In this document: piece by piece, positions 24,869-33,600 of the stretch
How the letters are laid out: each line of letters starts with the position of its first letter
How positions within the stretch are numbered: position 1 is the stretch's first letter
Source of the DNA: Haloarcula halobia
Lineage (GTDB): Archaea; Halobacteriota; Halobacteria; Halobacteriales; Haloarculaceae
Length of the DNA: 64,000 nucleotides
Direction: 5' to 3'
Assembly (NCBI RefSeq): GCF_029338255.1
Contig: NZ_CP119787.1
Coordinates: forward strand, 558,001 to 622,000
Position numbers and translations under genes: made by a program
The notes under the pieces: generated by a model
Databases searched by the model: none
The model's input: only the letters and a program-made list of their open reading frames with translations
Told to the model about the DNA's origin: nothing

Positions 24869-26014
24869 TTACCGCTCCTCGAGCGGGACGAACGTCGTCT
24901 CGTCGGGGTCGGGACCGGTGTAGCGGGCACGCGGGCGGATGAGGCGGTTGTCCTCGATGTACTCGAGTACGTGGGCGACCCAGCCGCCGACGCGGGACAT
25001 CGCGAAGATGGGGGTGTAGATGTCGATGGGGATGCCCATCTGGTAGTACGTCGAGGCCGAGTAGAAGTCGACGTTGGGGGCCAGCCCCTTCTCCTCCATG
25101 AGGTACTCCTCGATGGTGGTGGACATCTCGTACCACTTCAGCGACCCGGCGGCCTCGCCCAGTTCCTTCGAGCGCTCGCCGAGGATCTTCGCGCGGGGGT
25201 CCTTGACGTTGTAGACGCGGTGGCCAAAGCCGGAGACGCGCCGCCCCTTGTCGAGGGCGGTCTGGACCCACTCGAGGGGGTCCATCGCGGCGTCGTCGAC
25301 CTCCTTGAGCATCTCCATGACGTCCTGGTTGGCGCCGCCGTGGAGCGGCCCCTTCAGCGTGCCGATGGCGGCGGTGACGGAGCTGTGGACGTCAGAGAGG
25401 GTGGAGGCCGTGACCATCGCCGAGAACGTCGAGGCGTTGAGGCCGTGGTCGGCGTGGAGGACGAGCGCCTGGTCGAAGACGTCGGCCAGCACGTCGTCGG
25501 GTTCCTCGCCGTTGAGCATGTACAGGAAGTTCGCGGCGTGACCGAGGTCGTCCCGGGGCTCGACCGGCTCCTCGCCGTTTCTGATGCGGGCGAAGGCGGC
25601 GAGGATTGTCGGAATCTTGGCCGTGATGCGCCGGCCCTTCGCGAGGTTGACGGCCTCGTCTGTCGGTTCGGCGTCCTCGGGTGCGGGGTCGTACGCCGAG
25701 AGCATCGAGACGGCCGTCCGGAGCGCGGCCATCGGCTTCTCGCCGGACTCGGCCAGCTCGCGGACCGTCGCCACCAGTCCGTCGTCGACGGCCCGTTCGC
25801 TCACCATCGCTTCCTCGAAGTCCGCCAGTTCGGCCTCGTCGGGGAGGTGGCCGTGCCAGAGCAGATACAGCACCTCTTCGTAACTGGCGCCCTTCGCGAG
25901 GTCCTCGATGGTGTACCCGCGGTAGACGAGCGTGCCCACGTCGCCGTCGATCATACTCAGATCGGATTCGGCGACGAGGACTCCCTCGAGCCCTTTTTTG
26001 AGGTCGTCGGACAT
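24869..26014 (-). CDS. citZ: Citrate synthase
   Basis: 381 residues, the short archaeal/Gram-positive type II-like dimer. Condenses oxaloacetate and acetyl-CoA. The active site shows His in GPLHGGANQDV, His in SGFGHRVY and Asp in NVDFYSASTYY. Starts MSDDLKKGLEGVLVAESDLS. Monocistronic by context, with about 220 bp to the next gene upstream. Confidence 0.96.
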   Translation of the reverse strand: MSDDLKKGLEGVLVAESDLSMIDGDVGTLVYRGYTIEDLAKGASYEEVLYLLWHGHLPDEAELADFEEAMVSERAVDDGLVATVRELAESGEKPMAALRTAVSMLSAYDPAPEDAEPTDEAVNLAKGRRITAKIPTILAAFARIRNGEEPVEPRDDLGHAANFLYMLNGEEPDDVLADVFDQALVLHADHGLNASTFSAMVTASTLSDVHSSVTAAIGTLKGPLHGGANQDVMEMLKEVDDAAMDPLEWVQTALDKGRRVSGFGHRVYNVKDPRAKILGERSKELGEAAGSLKWYEMSTTIEEYLMEEKGLAPNVDFYSASTYYQMGIPIDIYTPIFAMSRVGGWVAHVLEYIEDNRLIRPRARYTGPDPDETTFVPLEER

Positions 26015-26236
26015 ACCCGAACGGTACCGTACCTGCCGGGAAAAACATTTTCTTTCATCGCCTTCGTCTCACACACTCACACGTCTGGCGTCGGGGCCTG
26101 CTACGACAATGTCCACCTCTCGCCGCCAGATGCTGTCGAACGTCAAGGTTTCGTCGCCTGTCCGTGACGGGGCCAAAGCCGGCCCGACCATGAGCGGTGA
26201 GGAACGTTTTTCCTCGGCGGCGCCGAACCGACGGCC

Positions 26237-27454
26237 ATGGATCCGACGGTATCCGTCGAGTACGAACCGGTCAGCGTCAAGGCGGTCCTGGCCGAGATGA
26301 AAGACACCGCGGAGCTGCTCATCGACCTCTCGTACTCGGCGGTGCTGCTCGGGAGCGACGACGTGGCCGCCGAGGTGCTGGAACTGGAGTCGAAGATGGA
26401 CGTCCTCCAGATGCGCGCCCGGATGAGCATGCTGATGGCGTGTCGGTCGACCGACGACGCCGAGGCACTGGCGCCGGTGCTGGGGATGGTCGGCGCCGCC
26501 GAGAAGATAAGCGACGCCGCCGGCGACATCGCGAAGGTGGTCTTGGAGGACATCGGCCTGCCGGAATCCATGCGGGCGGCCCTCCCCGAGGCTGTAGAGA
26601 CACTGGTCCGGGCGACCGTCGCCCCCGACTCGCCGCTGACCGGCGAGACGCTGGGGGCGCTGAACCTAGAGACGAACACGGGCGTGCGCGTCATCGCCAT
26701 CCGGCGCCAGGGGACGTGGTTGTTCAACCCCGACCGCGAGACGTCCCTCCTGGCCGACGACGTGGTGCTCTTCCGGGGGCCCGAGAGCGGCGTCACCGAC
26801 GTCTACCGCGAGGCGACCGGCGGCGACTACGACCCGCCAGACCCGCCGGCTGCGGGCCTGCAGGACCTGGAGCGGGCCGTCGACTCTATCGTCGTGATGA
26901 AGGACATGGGCGAGCTCGCCGTCGACCTGGCCTACGGCGCGGTGCTGTTCGACAGCACGGAGGTCGCCGAGGAGGTCATGGAACTGGAGGCGGAGGTCGA
27001 CGCCCTGCAATCGCGGTTCGAGGTGTGGGTGCTCCGGGCGGCCGCCGACATCGACGACCCCGTCTCGCTGCGGGGGCTGGTCCACCTGGCCCGGTCGACG
27101 GAGGTCATCTCCGACGCCGCCCAGGAGATAAGCGAGGGCGTGATGCGGGGCCTCTCGACCCACCCGGTCGTCGCCGAGGCCGTCCAGGAGTCCGACGAGA
27201 TAATCGTGCGGACGACGGTCACCGCCGACAGCACCCTCGCGGGCACCACCATCGGGGACGCCGCGGTGAAGACGGCGACGGGGATGCGAATCATCGCCAT
27301 CCGGCGGGCCGGCGAGAGCGCCCGGACCGGCCGCGAGGACGCCGACTGGGTCGTCTCGCCGGGGCCGGAGACGCCGCTGCGAGCGGGGGACGTCCTCATC
27401 GCGAAGGGGACCCGCTCGGGGTCAGAGCGCCTGACCGATCTGGCCGGCCAGTAG
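26237..27454 (+). CDS. PhoU-like/TrkA-C regulatory protein, duplicated
   Basis: 405 residues made of two similar halves. Each has a PhoU-like helical bundle (VKAVLAEMKDTAELLIDLSY in the first, VVMKDMGELAVDLAY in the second) followed by a TrkA-C domain (SPLTGETLGALNLETNTGVR and STLAGTTIGDAAVKTATGMR). No membrane or pore segment is seen, so it is a soluble regulator, probably binding a K+ channel or transporter and a nucleotide through the TrkA-C lobes. The two K+-type genes in this neighbourhood may form one system. Confidence 0.85.
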   Translation: MDPTVSVEYEPVSVKAVLAEMKDTAELLIDLSYSAVLLGSDDVAAEVLELESKMDVLQMRARMSMLMACRSTDDAEALAPVLGMVGAAEKISDAAGDIAKVVLEDIGLPESMRAALPEAVETLVRATVAPDSPLTGETLGALNLETNTGVRVIAIRRQGTWLFNPDRETSLLADDVVLFRGPESGVTDVYREATGGDYDPPDPPAAGLQDLERAVDSIVVMKDMGELAVDLAYGAVLFDSTEVAEEVMELEAEVDALQSRFEVWVLRAAADIDDPVSLRGLVHLARSTEVISDAAQEISEGVMRGLSTHPVVAEAVQESDEIIVRTTVTADSTLAGTTIGDAAVKTATGMRIIAIRRAGESARTGREDADWVVSPGPETPLRAGDVLIAKGTRSGSERLTDLAGQ

Positions 27455-27679
27455 TCAGGGGGCGTCCGCCCGGGCGAGTCTGACAGCCGAGACGACGGTC
27501 AGAAGCACCGTCAGCAGTCCGCCCAGGGAGGCGGCGAGGACGAACCCCAGCGCGAGATAGAGGTAGGCCGGCCGCTGGGTCCCCGGCAGGACGAAAAGCG
27601 CGAATATCGCGGCTGTCACTACCAGCGCGCCCGCGAAGCCGACCTTCGCGTTCCGGGGGACGTTCAGCGCCGTGACCAT
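27455..27679 (-). CDS. Small two-helix membrane protein
   Basis: 74 residues (MVTALNVPRNAKVGFAGALV...) with two membrane helices (about 13-32 and 38-65). An in-frame ATG at 27742 would add 21 polar residues. Stop abuts that of the PhoU/TrkA-C gene, convergent. Family unknown. Confidence 0.65.
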   Translation of the reverse strand: MVTALNVPRNAKVGFAGALVVTAAIFALFVLPGTQRPAYLYLALGFVLAASLGGLLTVLLTVVSAVRLARADAP

Positions 27680-27823
27680 GGCGGCCTTGCCGCTCTGTCG
27701 CTGTCCGTCGGGATCTGACACGAGCGCCGGTACGGCCCCCATCCAAATGACGCCGTCGGTCCGCGTCGGGCCGGATGAGCGAAATCCGAACCAGTAAAAA
27801 CGCCCGTCACGAAAGTGGGCGCA

Positions 27824-28780
27824 ATGGAAACGTTCGGCACCGCCAGTGCTGCGCCTGGCGACGTGGACACGGGGCGCCTGACGGTCGGGGAGACGCGGGA
27901 CGGGAGTCCCGTGGGCCTCCCGGTCGCCGTGGTCAACGGCGCCGCCGACGGGAAGCGACTCTACGTGCAGGCTGCGAGCGACGGCGACGAGTTGAACGGC
28001 GTCGGCGTCGTCCGGCGACTGCTCCCGCGACTCGACCCCGCCGACGTCTCGGGGACGATTCTCGTCTGTGGCATCGTCAACTACCACGCCTTCCAGGTCG
28101 CAGAGCACCGCAACCCCATCGACGACACGAAGATGAACCGGGCCTACCCGGGCGACGAGAACGGCACCTCGAGCGAGCGCATCGCCGCGGCCACCTACGA
28201 CGCGGCGGTGAGTGCCGACCTGGTCGTCGACCTCCACCAGGGGTCGACCTCCCGGATGATAGACGAGTGTCGGGTCCGCTGTGGGTCGCGCCACCACCTC
28301 CACGAGGAGTGTCTCGAACTCGCACGGGTGTTTGGCTGCGGGTACATCTTAGACCAGAAGGGCCCCGACGGGCAGCTGGCCCGTACGGCCCCGGACGACG
28401 GTGTCCCCACCATCGACCCTGAACTGGGCGGGGCCGTCGGCTGGGACGAGGACTCCATCCGGGCCGGCGTCGATGGGATGTTCAACGTCCTGCGCTACTA
28501 CGGCTTCCTCGACGGGCAGTGCCGGCCCCGGCCACAGACCCGCGCCAGCGGCTTCGAACAGTACGGCTCGCCGGTCGGCGGGCTCGTGGACTTCCAGGCC
28601 GACCTCGGCGAGCGCGTCTCGCACGGGCAGACGCTGTTCGAGGTGACCGACGTCTTCGGTGAGACGAAAGCCGAAATTACCGCTGACTCGGCGGGCATCT
28701 TCTGGCGCTCGCGGCGCCTCCCGCAGGTCGCGACCGGCGAGTACGTCTGTTCGGTCGGGACCGACGTGGATACGTACTGA
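27824..28780 (+). CDS. Succinylglutamate desuccinylase/aspartoacylase-like protein
   Basis: 318 residues. M14-like zinc hydrolase fold. The first metal motif, normally GxHGDE, reads ASDGDELNG, so the usual His is Asp; the second His is kept in VVDLHQGS. An N-capping RNPIDDTKMNRAYPG matches the family's Arg-binding loop, and the C-terminal domain has a biotinyl-lipoyl-like FEQYGSPVGGLVDF...GVSHGQTLF pattern. It may deacylate an N-acyl amino acid. The missing His leaves metal binding in doubt. Confidence 0.8.
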   Translation: METFGTASAAPGDVDTGRLTVGETRDGSPVGLPVAVVNGAADGKRLYVQAASDGDELNGVGVVRRLLPRLDPADVSGTILVCGIVNYHAFQVAEHRNPIDDTKMNRAYPGDENGTSSERIAAATYDAAVSADLVVDLHQGSTSRMIDECRVRCGSRHHLHEECLELARVFGCGYILDQKGPDGQLARTAPDDGVPTIDPELGGAVGWDEDSIRAGVDGMFNVLRYYGFLDGQCRPRPQTRASGFEQYGSPVGGLVDFQADLGERVSHGQTLFEVTDVFGETKAEITADSAGIFWRSRRLPQVATGEYVCSVGTDVDTY

Positions 28781-28855
28781 TAGCGGCTTCCCTCGGCCAG
28801 TTCGACATCGACTCGACGGTACAGCGCGGTCGAAGTGACGGACGGAGACGACGCC

Positions 28856-29056
28856 TCAGCGCCACTCCAGCAGCGAGACGGCCGCGGCGGCGTTCACCGA
28901 GAGCCACGCCGTGTCCGCGGCCGTCCCACGGCTGTCGTCGTAACAGATGAACCGGTCGGTGCCGTCGGAGCGCGTCCGGACCACCGCCGGCAGGACGCCG
29001 TCTGCCGGGTCCGCCGTCGGTTCGCCGTCGACCGTGTCCCAGTGCTCCGCTCCCAT
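28856..29056 (-). CDS. Small acidic protein A of a tandem paralogous pair
   Basis: 66 residues, acidic. Its last third (ICYDDSRGTAADTAWLSVNA...) matches the same region of the upstream neighbour at 29113-29340 in spacing of Tyr, Trp-Leu, Ala runs and final Arg. Function unknown. A TAACAAT-type box lies about 27 bp before the ATG. Confidence 0.65.
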   Translation of the reverse strand: MGAEHWDTVDGEPTADPADGVLPAVVRTRSDGTDRFICYDDSRGTAADTAWLSVNAAAAVSLLEWR

Positions 29057-29081
29057 GTCTCGTAGCGTCGCTCACTGGCAC

Positions 29082-29090
29082 TATTGTTAC
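29082..29090 (-). promoter_or_regulatory. Putative core promoter of gene A
   Basis: GTAACAATA on the minus strand, about 27-34 bp before ATG 29056. The same core sits at the same distance before gene B. Confidence 0.4.
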
Positions 29091-29112
29091 CACGGCGTTA
29101 CCCAGAACTGGG

Positions 29113-29340
29113 TTACCTTACGTCCTCGACGTCGACGAGTGCGGTCGCGTCGACCGCCAGCCACTGGTCGGCCACCCGGTGTGCCGGCGCCGCTTTCGGG
29201 TAGACGAGTGCCCGTGGCGGCCCGTTTGCCGTCGGTTCGGATTCCGCGACCAGCACTTCCTCGGCGAAGTCGTCCTGGGGGAGCGGGTCCCTGGCGGCGA
29301 CGGGACCGTCTCCGACGGTGGCGGGCCAGTTGGTGCTCAT
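29113..29340 (-). CDS. Small acidic protein B of a tandem paralogous pair
   Basis: 75 residues. C-terminus ALVYPKAAPAHRVADQWLAV aligns with protein A; the N-terminus is longer. Same strand, 56 bp upstream of A, and with a matching promoter-like box, so the pair looks like a gene duplication with retained control. Confidence 0.65.
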   Translation of the reverse strand: MSTNWPATVGDGPVAARDPLPQDDFAEEVLVAESEPTANGPPRALVYPKAAPAHRVADQWLAVDATALVDVEDVR

Positions 29341-29366
29341 TACCTCCCGATAGCGACCCCGTACAC

Positions 29367-29376
29367 ATTGTTATGT
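29367..29376 (-). promoter_or_regulatory. Putative core promoter of gene B
   Basis: CATAACAATG on the minus strand, about 27-36 bp before ATG 29340, like the box of gene A. The rest of 29341-29521 shows no gene. Confidence 0.4.
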
Positions 29377-29521
29377 GCGGGGTAATCGGGGTCCGGGACC
29401 GACCGCGCCCCGACGGTGGACACTGCGAGGGCACCGCCCGGGGGCCGCCATCGTCGCCGCTGTGGCCTCCCTCGCCGAGTAAGGCCCGCGGAACCTCGCC
29501 GGACGCCCCCTCTTTGGTCAG

Positions 29522-30001
29522 GTCAGGGTGCGTGGAACTCGATCGCCGCGTCCTGCACGACCACCTTTTTCGTCGTCGGGTCGCCTGCGGCGACCACTCC
29601 TCGAAAAACGTGGGCGAAAAAGGCCGGCCCGTCGCTTCGCTCGGGCCGGTGAACCCCCTCGCTGCGCTCGCGGGATGCTAGGGCCGGTGGAACTCGATCG
29701 CCGCGCCCTGCACGACCACTTTTTTCGTCGTTGGGTGTGCTCGCTTCGCTTCGCACACCACGCCTCGAAAAATCTGGACCAAAAAGGCCGGCCCATCGCT
29801 TCGCTCGGGCCGGTGAACCCCCTCGCTGCGCTCGCGGGATGCTAGGGCCGGTGGAACTCGATCGCCGCGCCCTGCACGACCACTTTTTTCGTCGTTGGGT
29901 GTGCTCGCTTCGCTTCGCACACCACGCCTCGAAAAATCTGGACCAAAAAGGCCGGCCCATCGCTTCGCTCGGGCCGGTGAACCCCCTCGCTGCGCTCGCG
30001 G
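29522..30001 (+). repeat. Tandem array of thiolase 3' end plus intergenic repeat
   Basis: Two near-identical 164-bp units (29674-29837 and 29838-30001) and one diverged unit of about 155 bp (from about 29522) stand in a row. Each carries about 35 bp identical to the thiolase gene's own 3' end (stop codon included, minus strand), then CCACTTTTTT, a hairpin with a TTCGCTTCG core, AAAAATCTGGACC, AAAAAGGCCGG, and two CG-rich palindromes. The fourth copy of the gene end is the real one at 30002 onward. No protein is likely here despite open frames. Confidence 0.9.
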
Positions 30002-30005
30002 GATG

Positions 30006-31139
30006 CTAGGGCCGGTGGAACTCGATCGCCGCGCCCTGCCCGAAGCCGACACACTCCGTCGCCAGGCCCAGGTCGGCGCCGCGCCGGTTCATCTCGTGGA
30101 CGAGCGTCACCGGCAGGCGTGCCCCGGACGCCCCCAGCGGGTGGCCGATGGCGATGGCGCCACCGTTGACGTTGAATATCTCGTCGTCGAAACCCAGCTC
30201 GTCCTTGCAGTAGAGAGACTGCGAAGCGAAGGCCTCGTTCAGCTCGACCAGGTCGTACTCCGACGGGTCGCGGCCGACGCGCTCGCCCAGTTTGCGGACC
30301 GCGGGGACCGGCCCGATGCCCATCACCGTCGGGTCGACGCCGACGACCTCGTGGGCGCCGATCTCCGCGAGCACGTCGAGGCCGCGTTGCTGGGCGAACT
30401 CGCGGGTCGTGACCAGCAGGCCCGCGGCGCCGTCGGAGACCTGTGAGGCGTTCCCGGGGGTGACCGTCCCGTCGGACTTGAAGACGGTCGGGAGCGAGGC
30501 GAGTTTCTCGAGCGTCGTGTCCCGGCGGATGCCCTCGTCCTCGGCGACGATGCCCTCGTCGGTCTCGATGGGGACGATCTCCTCGGAAAAGCGGTCCGAG
30601 TCCGTCGCGTCGGCGGCCCGTTCGTGACTGCGCAGCGCGTACTCGTCCTGGCGCTGTCGGTCGATCCCCTTCTCCTCGGCGACCGTCTCGGCGGTCATCC
30701 CCATCTGGAGCTCGCCGATGTTGTAGTGCTCGGCGATGCGCGGGTGGACGTTGTGGGTGTTCTCGCCCATCTTCACGCGGGACATCGACTCGACGCCGCC
30801 GGCTATCAGCACCTCACGCTGTCCGGCCGAGATGGCGTCGGCCGCCCGCATCAGCGCCTCAGCGGAGGAGGCACACCAGCGGTTGACCGTGGCGCCGGGG
30901 ACGTCCTCGCCCAGTTCGGAGAGCAGGGCGACGACGCGGGCTAGGTTGTTGCCCTGTTCGCCGCGCTGCTGGGCACACCCCCACAGCAGGTCGTCGACCG
31001 CGGCCGGTTCGACGCCGGTGTCTGCGAGCAACTGGTCCACGAGCGGTATCGAGAGGTCCTCGCTGCGGACGTCCGCGAACGCGCCGTCCTCTTTCCCCTG
31101 CGGTGTCCGGACCGCCCCGACGATGACAGGTGTTGGCAT
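30006..31139 (-). CDS. Thiolase (acetyl-CoA C-acyltransferase)
   Basis: 377 residues. Cleaves 3-ketoacyl-CoA with CoA, or condenses two acetyl-CoA. Nucleophile Cys89 in VNRWCASSAEA, NEAFA, His in GHPLGASGAR, and the final Cys in ECVGFGQG. The last motif differs slightly from the common CxGGGxG. Could serve beta-oxidation, polyhydroxyalkanoate or mevalonate supply. No dehydrogenase partner adjacent. Confidence 0.93.
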   Translation of the reverse strand: MPTPVIVGAVRTPQGKEDGAFADVRSEDLSIPLVDQLLADTGVEPAAVDDLLWGCAQQRGEQGNNLARVVALLSELGEDVPGATVNRWCASSAEALMRAADAISAGQREVLIAGGVESMSRVKMGENTHNVHPRIAEHYNIGELQMGMTAETVAEEKGIDRQRQDEYALRSHERAADATDSDRFSEEIVPIETDEGIVAEDEGIRRDTTLEKLASLPTVFKSDGTVTPGNASQVSDGAAGLLVTTREFAQQRGLDVLAEIGAHEVVGVDPTVMGIGPVPAVRKLGERVGRDPSEYDLVELNEAFASQSLYCKDELGFDDEIFNVNGGAIAIGHPLGASGARLPVTLVHEMNRRGADLGLATECVGFGQGAAIEFHRP

Positions 31140-31210
31140 GCCTGGTGCAAGGGCACCGCCGCTGTTAAACCCTCACAAACTCCCGACAGCGCGCGAGGCG
31201 TTGTCGCGGG

Positions 31211-31678
31211 TCAGAAGTTCCGGAACCCCTCCGGCAGACCCGTGTGTCTGATGCCGCTTCGCTCCTCGACGTCGAACCGGAAGATGGCGATGTCCTCGGA
31301 CTCCAGGGCGGCCGCGAACACCTCCGGGCGCCAGACCCCGTCGAGGACGTCGGCTATGTCCTCCCACTCGGACTCCGGGACGCGTTCGGGCCGCCCGGTC
31401 AGGGCCACGCTCTCCCAGCTGAACATCGAGGCGACGTCCAGGACGAGGAACGTGGCCAGCTCGGCGTCCGTCATCAGGACCCGCTTCTCGCTCTCCGGAC
31501 CGCCGATGAACGTGAAGTAGAGCACGCCGTCGGCGTAGCCGAACGATATCGGCACCAGGTACGGGGCCGCCGCCGCCGGGAGGCCGAGCACGCCGAAGCG
31601 CTGACTCGACAGGAAATCCTCGATCTCCGTATCGTCCATCTCCGTGAGTCCGGCCGCCTCAAGAGAGTCCATCGGCAT
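31211..31678 (-). CDS. Pyridoxamine 5'-phosphate oxidase-like flavoprotein
   Basis: 155 residues, split beta-barrel flavin-binding fold: FGVLGLPAAAAPYLVPISFGY, FTFIGGPESEKRVLM, then VALTGRPERVPESEW. These small proteins bind FMN or F420 and often are nitroreductase/PNPOx relatives of unknown substrate. A second ATG two codons in (31672) is equally possible. Confidence 0.85.
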   Translation of the reverse strand: MPMDSLEAAGLTEMDDTEIEDFLSSQRFGVLGLPAAAAPYLVPISFGYADGVLYFTFIGGPESEKRVLMTDAELATFLVLDVASMFSWESVALTGRPERVPESEWEDIADVLDGVWRPEVFAAALESEDIAIFRFDVEERSGIRHTGLPEGFRNF

Positions 31679-31872
31679 ACTGTACTGTTTCGAAGACTGA
31701 CACTAAAGTGGTTCGTGCGTTCCCGCACCGAGAGAACGTCAGTCAGGCCGCTGCTGGCCGGACGACCCGAGCCGTGGACGTCTCGACGCCGCCATCACGT
31801 CGTGTGCCTGGCGCCCGCGCCGTCGGCGTGCTTCGAGTCACTTATTGCCCCCGGATTGCAAGGTCTGTGGGA

Positions 31873-33231
31873 ATGAGCAATCCGGAACTGGACGTCGTCG
31901 AGTTCCTGCTGACGACGACACTCTACACCGAGCGACGGGAGCTCGACCCCGACGACCTGCCGGCGGCCTACCGGGCGGCGTTCTGGAGCGACGGGACCAT
32001 CGAGCGCCCCCTCTCGGCGACGACGACGACCGCCAGCGAGGCGACCGGCGTCGAACGCCCCTGGGACGCCGTCTCTGGACTGATGTTCACCGACCGCGAC
32101 GACTTCTCGGGGACCCTCTCGTTTACCGACCGCGACATGGCCAAGCAGTGGTTCTTAGACCGGGTCGACGCCGACCGCATCGGGCGGAACCCGGTGCTCG
32201 CGGCGGCCTACGAGGACGAGGTCGAGGGCGTCGACTACGAGACCGCCCGCGCCCAGAATCGCCCCTCGCGCGCCGACCGGGCGTTCATCGACGCGATGCT
32301 CGAGGAGGCGTTCGACACCGACGACGAGGACGACGAGTCGATGCTGGACCTCGTGGACGTGCGCGCCCCCGAGGAGGTCGAGATGACGCTGAACGACCTG
32401 GTGCTCACGGCGGACCAGGAAGGGGAGATCCAGAAGATCGTCAAGGCCATCGAACACCGCGACTACCTCGCCCGCATCGGCCTGCGCGAGATCGGGAAAC
32501 TCCTCTTTGTCGGCCCGCCGGGCACCGGCAAGACGAGCGTCGCCCGCGCGCTGGCCCACGATCTGGACCTCCCGTTCGTCGAGGTCAAGCTGTCGATGAT
32601 CACCAGCCAGTACCTCGGCGAGACGGCGAAGAACGTCGAGAAGGTCTTCGAGGTGGCCAAACGCCTCTCGCCGTGTATCCTCTTCATGGACGAGTTCGAC
32701 TTCGTCGCGAAGACCCGCTCGTCGGACGAACACGCCGCGATCAAGCGCGCGGTCAACACCCTGCTCAAGAGCATCGACGAGATCTCGCTCATCCAGGACG
32801 AGGTGCTCCTGATCGGCGCGACCAACCACCCCGACCAGCTCGACGCCGCGGCCTGGCGGCGCTTCGACGAGATCGTCAACTTCCCCAAGCCCGACCGCGG
32901 GATGCGCGCGGACATCCTGCGCATCGTCACCCGCGAGATGGACATCCTCGACTTCGAACCGACGAAGCTCGCGGACATGACCGAGGGGCTCACCGGCAGC
33001 GACCTCCGCCTGGTCCTCCGGGAAGCTGTCCTCGAGGCGCTGACCGAGGAGCGGACGACGCTCACCCAGCAGGACCTCGAGGACGCCATCGTCGACTTCG
33101 AGGAGCGGGACAACCTCAAGAACATGGACATGATCGACGGCGACCACGACGCCCTGGTGGCCGGCGGCGACTTCTCCGAGGAGGCCGACGCCGCCTCCGA
33201 CGGCGGCCACAGCCACGACCACGACCACTGA
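31873..33231 (+). CDS. AAA-family ATPase, haloarchaeal type
   Basis: 452 residues. The N-terminal 160 residues are acidic and of unknown fold. The AAA module (about 175-400) has Walker A GPPGTGKTS, Walker B ILFMDEFD, sensor-1 GATNHPD and arginine-finger-like WRRFDEI. It is a single AAA ring of the CDC48/FtsH-related clade without a protease domain. The C-terminus ends GGHSHDHDH, a His-rich tail that may bind metal. Remodelling of a protein complex is likely. TATA-like ACTTATTGC about 30 bp upstream suggests a leaderless mRNA. Confidence 0.9.
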   Translation: MSNPELDVVEFLLTTTLYTERRELDPDDLPAAYRAAFWSDGTIERPLSATTTTASEATGVERPWDAVSGLMFTDRDDFSGTLSFTDRDMAKQWFLDRVDADRIGRNPVLAAAYEDEVEGVDYETARAQNRPSRADRAFIDAMLEEAFDTDDEDDESMLDLVDVRAPEEVEMTLNDLVLTADQEGEIQKIVKAIEHRDYLARIGLREIGKLLFVGPPGTGKTSVARALAHDLDLPFVEVKLSMITSQYLGETAKNVEKVFEVAKRLSPCILFMDEFDFVAKTRSSDEHAAIKRAVNTLLKSIDEISLIQDEVLLIGATNHPDQLDAAAWRRFDEIVNFPKPDRGMRADILRIVTREMDILDFEPTKLADMTEGLTGSDLRLVLREAVLEALTEERTTLTQQDLEDAIVDFEERDNLKNMDMIDGDHDALVAGGDFSEEADAASDGGHSHDHDH

Positions 33232-33280
33232 GGCGGCCGGTCAGGGTGACGCTTATCTGGTTCGGTGACCAGCGTCTGGT

Positions 33281-33553
33281 ATGGACGAAGACGTGTTCAC
33301 GACCCCCGAAGAACCGACGGACGACTGGGTCGACGTCCGGATGACCGACCCCGCCGCGGGCGAGTGGGACATCGACCTCGTCGTCGCCGACGGGACGGTC
33401 GAGTTCGTCGACCTGCGAATCAAACCGTCGCTCCTCGCTGGCTTCATCGACTGTCTCGTCGACGACGTCACCGACGAACGCGCTCGGGAGGTTCTCACCA
33501 GGGCCGCCCGCATGCAGGGCCTGGACCCCGACGACATCGTCTCCGAGGAGTGA
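33281..33553 (+). CDS. Hypothetical acidic protein, 90 aa
   Basis: Soluble, very acidic, starting MDEDVFTTPEEPTDDWVDV. Predicted strands then helices (PSLLAGFIDCLVDDV). TATA-like GCTTATCTGG about 27 bp before the ATG supports the start. Family not recognised. Confidence 0.7.
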   Translation: MDEDVFTTPEEPTDDWVDVRMTDPAAGEWDIDLVVADGTVEFVDLRIKPSLLAGFIDCLVDDVTDERAREVLTRAARMQGLDPDDIVSEE

Positions 33554-33600
33554 CGCCCGAAGCGCGGGACTTACACCCGTCCCGCCCGGAGCGGCCCACG

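Noticed and set aside
29678-30052. Open frames in the 164-bp tandem repeats that end in the thiolase C-terminus
   Set aside because: They arise because the repeats keep frame with the gene end; the sequence is dominated by palindromes and T or A runs, so they are not proteins.
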